Source of the DNA: Brevundimonas diminuta 3F5N
GTDB lineage: Bacteria > Pseudomonadota > Alphaproteobacteria > Caulobacterales > Caulobacteraceae
NCBI RefSeq assembly: GCF_900163625.1
Contig: NZ_FUIE01000065.1
Coordinates: forward strand, 45,134 to 109,133
Direction of reading: 5' to 3'
DNA: 64,000 nucleotides
Part shown: piece by piece, positions 21,150-29,628 of the stretch
How the letters are laid out: each line of letters opens with the position of its first letter
Position numbering within the stretch: the stretch's first letter is position 1
The notes under the pieces: model-generated
Database searches by the model: none
What the model was told of the DNA's origin: nothing
What the model saw: only the letters and a program-made list of their open reading frames with translations
Made by a program: the position numbers and the translations under genes

Positions 21150-22446
21150 GACGCGCCATGCGCCGATAGAGCGCCCCCCGGCTCAGTCCCAGGGCCGCCG
21201 CGGCCTGCGAGATGTTGTGCCGATGCTCACGCAACGCCGCCGCGATGATCGCCTTCTCAGCGTCGCCGAGATCGAAGGCATTTTCCGCGGGCGCGTCCGG
21301 CGTATCCAGTGCGGGCGACGGCGGAGCAACGACGGCCGCCGCCTCGATCTTACCGTCCTCCGACAACAGCACCGCACGCTCGACCGCCAGGGCCAGACCT
21401 CGCGCCTCGTCCGGCCACGAGGCTGCGCGGATCGCCGCCTCCGCCCCAGGGGTCAGTTGCGCGGTCGGGCGGCCGAACCGTTCGGACGCCTCGCGCGCGA
21501 AGTGGCGGGCGAGGATGACGGCGTCGTCCTGGCGCTCGGCCAGTGGAGGAATGACCGCCTCGACCGTCGCCAGCCGCCGCCGCAAGGCCGCAGACAAACC
21601 AGCGGCTCCCCCCAGCAAGGTAAAGCAGCGCAGCGTCGCGGGCAGATGATCCAGCAACCGCGACTGCGCCACGTCATCCAGCGCCTCCACATGACGCAGG
21701 ATGACCGCCCCCTCTTCAGGATCGAAGCGCCAAGCGGCCGGATCACGCAGGTCGATCTTTCGCAGCGGCTGATCGGCCAGAGGAGAGGCCGCGTGGATCG
21801 CGTTGGCCGTCAAGGTGCGGCCCGCCCCCGACGGCCCCACCACCGCGACGCTGGCCGATGTCGGACCGATGCGGCGGATCAGATCGCGTAATCGTTGAAC
21901 GGCGGCGCTGTCGCCCAGAAGCCGAGCGGGAGCGGCCTCGCCCACGACGAACGACGCCGACGGCGCTTCAACAGGCGCGCGGCGGGCGATGGCGGCCTCG
22001 ACCTTGGCGATCAGGTCGCGATTTCGCCAGGGCTTCATGACGAAATCGCGCGCCCCCGCCTGCATGGCCGCCACCGCGATGCCGACGCCGCTGTGGGCGG
22101 TGATCACCACGACGCAGGCCGCCGGGTCATCCGCCACGACCCGCCGCAGACAGGCCAAGCCCTCTTCGCCGCTGGTCTCCCCAGGACTGAAATTCATGTC
22201 CAGCAGCACGGCGTCGTATCGCGCGGACGCCAGACGCGACAGCGCCTCCTGCGGTCCCGACGCGAACTCCAGGCGATGCCCCGCCACCTGAAAAGCGATC
22301 TCCATCGCCCGAGCCACCACCGTATTGTCGTCCACCAGCAGGACAGCCGCGCCGCTTGACGCGCTCTGCGACTGTCCATTGCCGGACACTGTGGCCGGAC
22401 GCGGACGCACGTCGCCCTGCTGATCCTCAAAAACATCTTTGATCAT
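21139..22446 (-). CDS. NtrC-like response regulator with degenerate AAA+ domain
   Basis: This is a 435-residue protein with an intact receiver domain (about 33-150; phospho-acceptor Asp in VLLDMNFSPG, Lys in VMKPW), a central AAA-like domain (about 165-350) and a Fis-type helix-turn-helix (NISQAAAALGLSRGALYRRM). The central domain has a recognisable P-loop (GPSGAGRTL), but the GAFTGA loop needed to contact sigma-54 is absent and Walker B is degraded (EEGAVILRHVE). It therefore should not activate sigma-54 promoters, but could act as a conventional DNA-binding regulator. It is divergent from the efflux operon with only 45 bp between the start codons. Confidence 0.9.
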   Translation of the reverse strand: MIKDVFEDQQGDVRPRPATVSGNGQSQSASSGAAVLLVDDNTVVARAMEIAFQVAGHRLEFASGPQEALSRLASARYDAVLLDMNFSPGETSGEEGLACLRRVVADDPAACVVVITAHSGVGIAVAAMQAGARDFVMKPWRNRDLIAKVEAAIARRAPVEAPSASFVVGEAAPARLLGDSAAVQRLRDLIRRIGPTSASVAVVGPSGAGRTLTANAIHAASPLADQPLRKIDLRDPAAWRFDPEEGAVILRHVEALDDVAQSRLLDHLPATLRCFTLLGGAAGLSAALRRRLATVEAVIPPLAERQDDAVILARHFAREASERFGRPTAQLTPGAEAAIRAASWPDEARGLALAVERAVLLSEDGKIEAAAVVAPPSPALDTPDAPAENAFDLGDAEKAIIAAALREHRHNISQAAAALGLSRGALYRRMARHGL

Positions 22447-22491
22447 AAGAGCTTAGGCTTCTCCGCTGCGTCGGGCGAGACTGAAACCATA

Positions 22492-23805
22492 ATGTCCGAA
22501 CACGCAAAGCACGCAACCTCGTCAATCGGCCCCGCAGGCGGCGCCGCCATGGACCGCCGCCTGGAGCGACAACGCCCGCCGTGGTGGCGACGGCGCGCTG
22601 TGCTGGCCGTCCTGGCCCTGATCGTCGTCGGCGGCGCGGCCTGGCGCCTGGCGCCCTCGAGCGGCTCGACCAATATCGCCGCCGCCGATGTCGAGACGGG
22701 CGTGATCCAGCGCGCCGCCTTCGACGACTACATCCCCGTGCGGGCCGTCGCCGCGCCGCGCCTCAGCACCCTGGTCGGCGCCCTGACCGGCGGACAGGTC
22801 GAGCGCCTGCTGGTCGAAGACGGCGTGATGGTCGCCGAGGGCCAACCCCTCGCCGTCCTGTCCAATCCCGAGCTGAAGCTGGAGGTCCTGACCCGCGAGG
22901 CCCAGATCGTCGGTCAACTGGGTGACGCCTCGGCGCAGGATCTGGGCCTCCAGCGCAACCGTCTGGACCGCGAGGCCCAGATCGATCAGGCCAGCTATGA
23001 CCTTCTGCGAGCGCGCCGCGAACACGACATCCGCCGCCAGTTGTACGAACGGGGCTTCCTGTCCGAGGCCGGCGTCCGCTCCTTCGCCGAAGAGGCGGGG
23101 TATCAGGAGAACCGGCTGAAACAGCTTCAGGCCGGACAGGCGACGGAATCCCGCATCACCGCCGCCCAGGCGAACCGCTTGGCGGAGGTGCGCCAACGAC
23201 TGGCAGGCAATCTGGAAGCGGTGCGAGCCGGCCTCGACGCCCTGGTGATCCGCGCGCCGGTGGAAGGGCGGTTGACCAACTTCAGCCTTCAACCCGGCCA
23301 GGCCCTGAAGGCCGGCGATCCGGCCGGCCAGATCGACAGCGAAGGCGCCTGGAAACTGGAAGCCGACGTCGATGAATACTACCTGGGCCGCATCGCCGTA
23401 GGCCAGAAGGCCCGAACGTCAGAGGGAGCGACGTTGACGGTCTCTCGGGTTCTGCCCGCCGTGTCCGAAGGTCGTTTCAAGGTCGAGCTGACCTTTGACG
23501 GGCGCACGCCGAACGGGCTGCACCGCGGCCAGACGCTGGACCTGCGCATTACGCTCGGCGCCGCACGTTCGGCCCTCGTCGCCCCGGTCGGCGGCTGGCT
23601 GGAAGGCGCTGGCGACGCAGCCAACGTCTTCGTGGTGGACAAGGACGGCCGCCACGCCCGCCGCCGCCCGATCGAATTGGGCCGCCGCAACCCGACGCAG
23701 GTAGAGATCCTGTCCGGCCTGTCGCCCGGCGACCGTATCGTCACCTCCAACACCGCCTCCGTCAGGGGCGACAAGCTGAACATCCGTGGAAAGGGCCACC
23801 TGTGA
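22492..23805 (+). CDS. HlyD/MacA-type periplasmic adaptor protein
   Basis: This is a 437-residue membrane-fusion protein. A basic N-terminus and one transmembrane anchor (AVLALIVVGGAAWRLAP) precede a biotinyl-lipoyl half-motif (LSTLVGALTGGQVERLLVED), a long alpha-helical hairpin (about 130-245), the second lipoyl half (DALVIRAPVEGRLTNFSLQP) and beta-barrel domains. It would link the inner-membrane ABC transporter to an outer-membrane channel. The stop overlaps the ATPase start (GTGA). An internal ATG at 22549 would give a shorter cytoplasmic tail and may be the true start. Confidence 0.92.
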   Translation: MSEHAKHATSSIGPAGGAAMDRRLERQRPPWWRRRAVLAVLALIVVGGAAWRLAPSSGSTNIAAADVETGVIQRAAFDDYIPVRAVAAPRLSTLVGALTGGQVERLLVEDGVMVAEGQPLAVLSNPELKLEVLTREAQIVGQLGDASAQDLGLQRNRLDREAQIDQASYDLLRARREHDIRRQLYERGFLSEAGVRSFAEEAGYQENRLKQLQAGQATESRITAAQANRLAEVRQRLAGNLEAVRAGLDALVIRAPVEGRLTNFSLQPGQALKAGDPAGQIDSEGAWKLEADVDEYYLGRIAVGQKARTSEGATLTVSRVLPAVSEGRFKVELTFDGRTPNGLHRGQTLDLRITLGAARSALVAPVGGWLEGAGDAANVFVVDKDGRHARRRPIELGRRNPTQVEILSGLSPGDRIVTSNTASVRGDKLNIRGKGHL

Positions 23806-24482
23806 TCCGTCTCGAGAACATCCAGCGCCGCTACGTCTCCGACGATGTCGAAACCACCGCGCTTCACGACATCGATCTCGAGGTCGCCCAGGGCGAATTC
23901 CTCGCCATCATGGGGCCGTCGGGATGCGGCAAGTCCACCCTGCTGAACACCCTGGGCGCCGTCGATCGGCCCAGCGGCGGGCGCTACCTGTTCGGTGAGC
24001 GCGACCTGGCGACCTTGAGTGAATCGGCCCTGGCCCGCTTCCGCGGCGAGACCTTGGGTTTCGTCTTTCAGAGCTTCAACCTGATCGACGAACTGACCAT
24101 CGCCGAGAACATCGAACTGGGCCTGATCTACCGCAAGGAGCGCCAGACCGATCGGCGCGCCCGCGTCGCCGCCGCCATGGACAAGGTCGGCATCGCCCAC
24201 CGCGCCCAGCACTATCCGCATCAGCTGTCCGGCGGTCAGCAGCAGCGCGCGGCCATCGCCCGCGCCATCGTCGGCGCCCCCAGACTGATCCTGGCGGACG
24301 AACCCACCGGCAACCTCGACACCCAGAACGGCCAGCAGGTGATGGACATCCTGAGCGGGCTGAACGCCGAAGGGGCCACCATCGTCATGGTCACCCACTC
24401 GCCCAGCCATGCGGACATGGCCAAGCGCCGCATCGACATGCTGGACGGCCGGATCGTCGCCTCCGCCTCGCGCGCCATCTGA
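23802..24482 (+). CDS. MacB/LolD-type ABC transporter ATP-binding protein
   Basis: This is a 226-residue ATPase with Walker A GPSGCGKST, signature LSGGQQQRAAIARA, Walker B LILADEPTGNLD and H-loop VTHSPSHADMA. The closest subfamily is MacB/LolD/FtsE, whose members drive mechanotransmission-type transporters rather than classical import. GTG 23802 overlaps the adaptor stop by 4 nt, and the permease gene starts 17 bp downstream, so the three are one operon. Confidence 0.95.
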   Translation: MIRLENIQRRYVSDDVETTALHDIDLEVAQGEFLAIMGPSGCGKSTLLNTLGAVDRPSGGRYLFGERDLATLSESALARFRGETLGFVFQSFNLIDELTIAENIELGLIYRKERQTDRRARVAAAMDKVGIAHRAQHYPHQLSGGQQQRAAIARAIVGAPRLILADEPTGNLDTQNGQQVMDILSGLNAEGATIVMVTHSPSHADMAKRRIDMLDGRIVASASRAI

Positions 24483-24499
24483 ACTCGAGAGACACGCTG

Positions 24500-26914
24500 A
24501 TGAACCGTTTCGCGCTTGTGTCGCTCTATCGCAGCCTGATCCGCCACCCGCTGTATACGGCGGTGAATGTCGGCGGACTCGCGATGGGCATCGCCGTCTT
24601 CATCCTGCTCGGCCTCTATGTGCGGTTCGAGACCAGCTTCGAGACCTGGCTGCCCGAGCACCAGAGCATCTATCAGGTCCAGAGCGAATGGAACCTGCCC
24701 GGCAGCCCATTCAACGGCGTCATGCAAAACACGCCCGGCGGATTGCTGGACATGATGCAGGAGGACTTCCCCGAACTGAAAGGGACGCGGATCCTGACCA
24801 GCGGGAAGATCATCCATAACGGCGTCGCCATGTCCGAGAACATCGCCCACGTCGATCCCGACTTCCTGGACATCTTCCGCCTGGAGATGGTGCGCGGCGA
24901 TGCGCGCACGGCGATGCGCGATCCGGCCAACCTGGTGCTCAGCGAAACGGCCGCCTCGCGCTATTTCGGATCAGCGGACCCGATCGGCCGCACCCTGACG
25001 CTGTCCGACGGCGAGAACGCCGATCTGCGCAAGGTCGTCGGCGTGTTCCGTGACCTGCCCGCCAACACCGATTTCAACTTCACTGCCGTGACGCCGATGA
25101 AGCCGCCCGCGCCTGACGACATGAAGATGTGGCGCAACCTCGGCGCACTTAGCGTGTCGACCTATCTGCGTTTCGACACCCCCGGCCAGGCCCGCGCCTT
25201 CATCGACAAACTGCCCGCCTTCGTCGAGCGTCACGGCGCCGACCTGGGCGAGAAGCCGGCGGAAACGCTGCGCTATCCGCTGACGCCGATCGCCGACCTG
25301 CGCCTCGCCTCGGGCGACAAGGGCTCGGACAACCGTCGCCTGACCATCGCCATGCTCGGGCTGGTCGGTCTGCTGGCCCTGGTCATCGCCATCGTCAACT
25401 ATGTGAACCTCGCTGTGGCCCGCGCCGGACTGCGAGCACGTGAAGTGGCGATGCGCAAGGTGGTCGGCGCCTCGCGCGGAGCCCTCATCCAACAGTTCCT
25501 GGGCGAGGCGATAGTGCTGGTCGCCCTGGCCGCCCTGGTCGGGCTGATCCTGGCGGAGCTGGGACTGCCGCTGATCAACGCCGCCGCGGACCTGTCCCTG
25601 ACCCTGCCCTACGGCGTGGTTCTGCCCGTTCTGGCGCTTTTGATCGTCGTCATCGGCGCAGTGGCGGGCTTTTACCCGGCCGTCCTGCTGTCGCGCTATC
25701 CGGCCGCCCTGGTGCTGGCCTCAGCCCGTTCGCCCGGCGGCGGACGCGCAGGAGCCCGCGTCCGAGAAGCCCTGGTCGTCCTGCAGTTCACCCTGGCCAC
25801 CGGCTTCATCATCGCCGCCGGCGTGCTGTTCGCCCAGATGCAGCACGTCCGCAGCGTCGACCTGGGCTTCCAGCGCGAGGGCCTGCTGATCGTGCCCGCC
25901 ATGACGGATTCCAGTCTAACGGAGAGCCAGCGCCTGGCCCTTCTGGCCGCTCTGCGCGACGTGCGCGGCGTCACCCATGTGACCACGGCCACCCTCGCCG
26001 CCGGCGGCTCCAACAGCCATGCGGCCGAGAACATGCCCGTGCCCGGCACGCCTGGCGACGGCCCGACCCTGCGCAAGATCTCCGTCGGACCGGATTTCTT
26101 CGCGACCTACGGCATGACGCCGGTCGCCGGCCGGGTGTTCGACCCGAACTACCGGAGCGATGATTCCACCGAGACCGAACGGGCCGGCGGCTTCAACATC
26201 GTCATCAACCGCAAGGCAGCCGAAGCCCTCGGCTTCGCCTTACCCCAGGACGCGATCGGCAAGACGGTCGGCGGCCACCGCGCCCGCACCATCGTCGGCG
26301 TGGTCGAGGACGCTCGCTTCTTTTCGCCCCGCACGCCCATCGATCCGGCGGTCTACGTCTACAAGGCGCGCATTCCCGACTGGCCGATGGTGACCATGCG
26401 CTATCAGGGCGATCCCCGTCAGGTGATGGAGCAGACTCGCACCGTCTGGCGGCGCATCGCGCCCAGCGCGCCTTTCAACGGCGCCCACGCCGACCGACGC
26501 CTGACCGAGCTCTACGCCGCCGACGACCGCGCCGCGCGCCTGTTCGGCATGGGCGCCGGGCTGGCGATCCTGATCGGCTGCGTCGGCCTGTGGGGGCTCG
26601 CCTCCTTCAGCACCCAGCAGCGGGTGAAGGAGATCGGCATCCGCAAGACGCTGGGCGCTTCCTCTTCGGACATCGTCAAGCTGCTGGTGGCCCAGTTCCT
26701 GCGGCCGGTGCTGATCGCCAACCTGTTCGCCTGGCCGCTGGCCTTCTTCGCGGCGCGCACCTGGCTGGCGGGCTTTGACGACCGCATCGCCCTTTCGCCG
26801 CTCTACTTCATCGGCGCCAGCGTCGTGGCCGTCCTCATCGCCGTGCTGACCGTGCTCAGTCAGTCCATTCGGGCCAGCCGCGCGGCCCCAGCCTGGGCGC
26901 TGCGCCATGACTAG
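24500..26914 (+). CDS. FtsX/MacB-like ABC transporter permease (duplicated form)
   Basis: This is an 804-residue permease with the duplicated architecture of one half of the MacB superfamily. It has an N-terminal transmembrane helix (TAVNVGGLAMGIAVFILLGL), a periplasmic MacB_PCD domain (about 50-260), a first FtsX domain (about 280-410; REVAMRKVVGASRGALIQQF), a second transmembrane/periplasmic unit (about 425-660) and a C-terminal FtsX domain (VKEIGIRKTLGASSSDIVKL). Together with the adaptor and ATPase it forms a tripartite efflux system; no outer-membrane factor is encoded in the window. Known relatives export peptides, antibiotics or lipids; the substrate here is unknown. Confidence 0.93.
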   Translation: MNRFALVSLYRSLIRHPLYTAVNVGGLAMGIAVFILLGLYVRFETSFETWLPEHQSIYQVQSEWNLPGSPFNGVMQNTPGGLLDMMQEDFPELKGTRILTSGKIIHNGVAMSENIAHVDPDFLDIFRLEMVRGDARTAMRDPANLVLSETAASRYFGSADPIGRTLTLSDGENADLRKVVGVFRDLPANTDFNFTAVTPMKPPAPDDMKMWRNLGALSVSTYLRFDTPGQARAFIDKLPAFVERHGADLGEKPAETLRYPLTPIADLRLASGDKGSDNRRLTIAMLGLVGLLALVIAIVNYVNLAVARAGLRAREVAMRKVVGASRGALIQQFLGEAIVLVALAALVGLILAELGLPLINAAADLSLTLPYGVVLPVLALLIVVIGAVAGFYPAVLLSRYPAALVLASARSPGGGRAGARVREALVVLQFTLATGFIIAAGVLFAQMQHVRSVDLGFQREGLLIVPAMTDSSLTESQRLALLAALRDVRGVTHVTTATLAAGGSNSHAAENMPVPGTPGDGPTLRKISVGPDFFATYGMTPVAGRVFDPNYRSDDSTETERAGGFNIVINRKAAEALGFALPQDAIGKTVGGHRARTIVGVVEDARFFSPRTPIDPAVYVYKARIPDWPMVTMRYQGDPRQVMEQTRTVWRRIAPSAPFNGAHADRRLTELYAADDRAARLFGMGAGLAILIGCVGLWGLASFSTQQRVKEIGIRKTLGASSSDIVKLLVAQFLRPVLIANLFAWPLAFFAARTWLAGFDDRIALSPLYFIGASVVAVLIAVLTVLSQSIRASRAAPAWALRHD

Positions 26915-27229
26915 AGCGCGCCTCGCCACGTCACGCGGGTTGGCGGACGACCAGTCAATCGTCCGAGCATTACCCGATCTCCAAACTTGGAACGTATGAC
27001 AAAGTCTCCTGATCGGCACAGCCCGCAGGCGCTCCATCACACTATTGCTTCCAGCCTGGCCTTTGCTGAACGCCGCGCGAGTTCGAACGGCGATGTCTTC
27101 GTCATGTCCTCAAATGTCGTCGCCGTTCAACCCGGCTCAACCTTCGCATAGGAACCTCATGCTACCGCGTCGCAGGCTTGCCTGGCCATCGCCCCGACGC
27201 CCGCTTACTCGACAACCGGAGAGCCGATT
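26915..27229. other. Intergenic stretch without recognisable genes
   Basis: These 315 bp between the efflux permease and the next gene contain only short open frames with no start signals and no family resemblance. I see no strong terminator, repeat or RNA structure. It may hold the promoter of the gene at 27230. Confidence 0.5.
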
Positions 27230-27592
27230 TTGACATACGCGGTGCTGGCGTCGATTTTCGATATCGGCTTCAGTCTCTTTCACTTGATGTTCTGGCGACT
27301 GTTCGGCTGGCCGTCGACGCTTGCGTCATCCGGAAAGATCAACACAGCCGTCACTCAAACGCTCAATGTGATGCTGACCTATTGCTTCTTCGCGTACGGC
27401 GCCGCTCTGTTCTGGTGGCGAGAAGATGAGAATTCGGGCGCCCTGGCCCTGGCCGGCGCGGGATTCTGGTTGCTCAGGGCCATCCTGCAACCGGTCCTGT
27501 TCTCCGCCCGGCACCGCCTCTCCGTCGTGCTGACCATAGCCTTCCTCGTCGGCGCCGCCTTGCACGCAGCCGCCGTCTTGGTTCATCCGTAG
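27230..27592 (+). CDS. Small four-helix membrane protein
   Basis: This is a 120-residue integral membrane protein of unknown function with four predicted helices: FDIGFSLFHLMFWRLFGW, LNVMLTYCFFAYGAALFWW, LAGAGFWLLRAILQPVL and VLTIAFLVGAALHAAAVL. Translation most likely begins on TTG 27230, which has GGAGAG 6-7 nt upstream. It faces the TetR gene convergently and has no operon partner. Confidence 0.6.
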   Translation: MTYAVLASIFDIGFSLFHLMFWRLFGWPSTLASSGKINTAVTQTLNVMLTYCFFAYGAALFWWREDENSGALALAGAGFWLLRAILQPVLFSARHRLSVVLTIAFLVGAALHAAAVLVHP

Positions 27593-27644
27593 TCTCGCGA
27601 GAACGGCTAGGTTTCTGGCCCCGTAAGCAAAGCCAACGCTTGCC

Positions 27645-28247
27645 TCAACCCCGTTTCACCACGTCGATGATGACGCCGGTCAATGCGCCGCACGCCTCCT
27701 CGCGGGAGAGCCGATACTGAACCGCCGCGCTGGACAAGGCATCCGCAGCGCCTTGAAGGGCGAGCAGGCCAGCGGCGGACACGGGGGCGCTTGAGAAAGG
27801 CGCCAGGAGTTCGCGGCAACGCGCCTGCCAGGCCTCGTCGTACTGCTGCTTCTGCGTTTCAAGCTCGGGCGCGCCGGACAGGGCGGCGCCGACACCTGGG
27901 ATTTCGACGCCCTGCCCCAGAACGCAATCGACATAGGTTTCCGCAATCGCAGAAGAGACGGCCTGGAGCGTCGCAGGCGCGGCGGCGAAGATCTGCTCCA
28001 TCCTTAGCGCCTGCTGCTCATCATATTGGGCGTAGAGCGCCAACAGCAGGGCGTTCCGATCATCGAAATGGCTGTAGACGACCGGCTTCGTGACGCCCGC
28101 CTCCTCCGCCAGTCTCCCCAGCGTCAGGGCGTTCACGCCCGAGGCGCGGATCATGCGCCTGGCGGTCTCCAGCAACTGCCCGCCACGCGCGCCGCGCTCC
28201 ATTCTCTGTCGAGACGCCTTCGCGGAAACGGAAGAGATTGACGACAT
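27645..28247 (-). CDS. TetR/AcrR family transcriptional regulator
   Basis: This is a 200-residue repressor with an N-terminal helix-turn-helix (about 37-60, LGRLAEEAGVTKPVVYSHFD) and a C-terminal ligand/dimer domain. ATG 28247 is chosen; the base triplet before it is TTG. It diverges from a flavodoxin-fold NAD(P)H oxidoreductase, and a 35-bp near-perfect palindrome lies between them. That layout is typical of a repressor controlling itself and a detoxification enzyme. The inducer is unknown; quinones or related electrophiles are a reasonable guess (inference). Confidence 0.93.
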   Translation of the reverse strand: MSSISSVSAKASRQRMERGARGGQLLETARRMIRASGVNALTLGRLAEEAGVTKPVVYSHFDDRNALLLALYAQYDEQQALRMEQIFAAAPATLQAVSSAIAETYVDCVLGQGVEIPGVGAALSGAPELETQKQQYDEAWQARCRELLAPFSSAPVSAAGLLALQGAADALSSAAVQYRLSREEACGALTGVIIDVVKRG

Positions 28248-28252
28248 CAAAG

Positions 28253-28287
28253 CTATATACCACTAGTAACTTACTATAAGTATATAG
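28253..28287. promoter_or_regulatory. 35-bp palindromic operator between tetR-like and oxidoreductase genes
   Basis: CTATATAC-N19-GTATATAG and the inner TAGTAACTTACTA are nested inverted repeats with the same centre (28270). Overall 14 of 17 positions per arm are paired. The AT-rich sequence contains TATATA elements in both directions that could serve as -10 boxes, so a repressor bound here would block both promoters. Size and position fit a TetR-family operator. Confidence 0.75.
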
Positions 28288-28301
28288 AGAAAGTCCTCCC
28301 C

Positions 28302-28889
28302 ATGAAAGCGCTCGTCGTCGCGGTCCACCCGGACCCTTCATCCCTTACCCACGCAGCCGCCGCCGCCATTGCGCGCGGGATCGACAGATCCGGAGGAACC
28401 AGCGAGATCGCCGATCTCGTCAAGGAAGGCTTTGACCCGCGCTATCGCCTGGACGACAGGGCCGTTCACCACCGCCGATCGGCGCCGCCGCCGGACGTGG
28501 TGCGCGAGCAACAAAGGCTCGAGAACGCGAACGCCCTGGTGCTGGTCTACCCGGTCTTCTGGTGGAGCATGCCCGCCTATCTGAAGGGTTGGATCGAACG
28601 GGTCTTTTCGAACGGCTGGGCCTTTGAAGACGGCCCCGGCGGAAAGGGGCTGATCAAGAAGCTCGACTGGCTTCCGGTTCATCTCCTTGGTCTCGCCGGA
28701 GCAGATCAGGCCGTTTACGAACGGCGTGGATACCGTGACGCGATGATCACCCAGGCCGAACTGGGCGTCTTCAACTACTGCGGCGCGCCGGTTCGTTCTT
28801 CCGAGATCCTGTACGCCTCTGAGACGAGCAGCGCCTCGATTGCACTGGAGGCCGCAGAACGCTTCGGAGAGCGCATCTTCCAACCCTGA
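28302..28889 (+). CDS. Flavodoxin-fold NAD(P)H oxidoreductase (quinone reductase type)
   Basis: This is a 195-residue FMN-binding protein of the MdaB/KefF/NQO-like family. Residues 4-25 (VVAVHPDPSSLTHAAAAAIA) form the phosphate-binding start, and LVYPVFWWSMPAYLKGWIER followed by VFSNGWAFE is the signature of the family. It is expected to reduce quinones or other electrophiles with NAD(P)H in the cytoplasm. It is transcribed away from the TetR gene, from the shared operator region, and is probably its main target. Confidence 0.9.
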   Translation: MKALVVAVHPDPSSLTHAAAAAIARGIDRSGGTSEIADLVKEGFDPRYRLDDRAVHHRRSAPPPDVVREQQRLENANALVLVYPVFWWSMPAYLKGWIERVFSNGWAFEDGPGGKGLIKKLDWLPVHLLGLAGADQAVYERRGYRDAMITQAELGVFNYCGAPVRSSEILYASETSSASIALEAAERFGERIFQP

Positions 28890-28933
28890 CCGTAGGCGCT
28901 CTGTGTCGGCGCCCCAGCAGACCGGGAGACGTC

Positions 28934-28966
28934 AGCGGCCGAAGAGGCTTCCGTCTTCCGGCCGCT
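28934..28966. terminator. Hairpin between the oxidoreductase gene and the MFS remnant
   Basis: AGCGGCCG (28934-28941) pairs perfectly with CGGCCGCT (28959-28966), with further AAG/CTT pairing inside. It lies 45 bp after the oxidoreductase stop and just before the end of the opposite-strand remnant. No T tract follows, so terminator activity is uncertain. Confidence 0.4.
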
Positions 28967-28976
28967 GCGCTTGATG

Positions 28977-29205
28977 TCAGGCTGAGGCTCTAAAACGGCG
29001 CGGCATCAGGGTGACGAGACCGAACAGCGCCAGCGCGACCCCGATCCACAAGGGGGACCGCAAGCCATAGCCGGCCATGATTCCTGCACCGCCGAACCAG
29101 GCGCCGGCCGCCAGGCCGACATTGATGACCGAGGTGTGCACCGTATTGACCAGGCGACCAGGATGGGAATGGCGTACCGATCGGCGAAGCGGCCGACCAC
29201 CATGT
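28977..29205 (-). pseudogene. C-terminal fragment of an MFS transporter
   Basis: Read on the minus strand, NTVHTSVINVGLAAGAWFGG and GLRSPLWIGVALALFGLVTL match the last two transmembrane helices of an MFS drug/sugar efflux permease. The preceding piece VVGRFADRYAIPILVA is in a different frame, so an internal deletion or frameshift separates them. Everything upstream is missing, because sequence related to a serine recombinase begins near 29210. This is a broken gene at a recombination scar. Confidence 0.65.
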
Positions 29206-29211
29206 TGCCGA

Positions 29212-29508
29212 CTGTTTTTTGATCGGGCGCCGCTTGAGCGCGAACTGACTGAGATCGAGCGCAAACTGAAGATGATCAGCGCGCCGCTGGAGGCCCGCCG
29301 GAGCGAGATCCAGGCCCGACTTGTGGTCGCAGCCGCCCCGTCAGTGATCCAGTTGCACCAGGCGATCGAGGATCGAGAACGGCGAGGAGGCGCGCACGTA
29401 AACTACGCAAACTGATCGACCGCGTGGATTTCATCCCGATGGATGGGCTTGGGCAAGTTCCGGTTGGAAGTGCACGGCAGCCTGGCCGCGCTGCTGGCGG
29501 CGGGCTAG
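29212..29508 (+). pseudogene. C-terminal fragments of a large serine recombinase
   Basis: Three pieces in different frames read in the right order: a coiled-coil segment (LERELTEIERKLKMISAPLE), then LRKLIDRVDFIPMDGLG, then KFRLEVHGSLAALLAAG and a stop at 29506-29508. This is the typical C-terminal end of recombinase/zinc-ribbon site-specific recombinases, in which a coiled coil is followed by a short LI-xV-P...G-L-L tail. Two frameshifts and the loss of the catalytic domain show it is inactive. It marks an old mobile-element insertion. Confidence 0.65.
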
Positions 29509-29521
29509 GTCCAGACAGCAG

Positions 29522-29552
29522 AAAGCCCCGCGGCGTAGGCCATCGGGGCTTT
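29522..29552. terminator. Hairpin after the recombinase remnant
   Basis: AAAGCCCCG (29522-29530) and CGGGGCTTT (29544-29552) form a 9-bp stem that ends in A/T on both sides, so it could work as a bidirectional intrinsic terminator. Confidence 0.55.
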
Positions 29553-29560
29553 GTAAGCTT

Positions 29561-29580
29561 GGGTGCGGGAGCTGGATTTG
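29561..29580 (-). other. tRNA 3'-end-like fragment, possible old attachment site
   Basis: Read on the minus strand, CAAATCCAGCTCCCGCACCC looks like the T-loop/T-stem and acceptor end of a tRNA. The T-loop start and everything 5' of it do not match a tRNA, so no complete tRNA is present. Such fragments are left as att sites when mobile elements integrate into tRNA genes, and a recombinase remnant lies directly next to it. Low confidence. Confidence 0.3.
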
Positions 29581-29628
29581 GGCGATACCTCACACTTAAC
29601 TTCCTCGCCTGAGCTTCGCCGACAGACT

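Noticed and set aside
20361..22359. Several long plus-strand frames (255-425 codons)
   Set aside because: They are antisense to the histidine kinase and response regulator, whose motifs are unambiguous.
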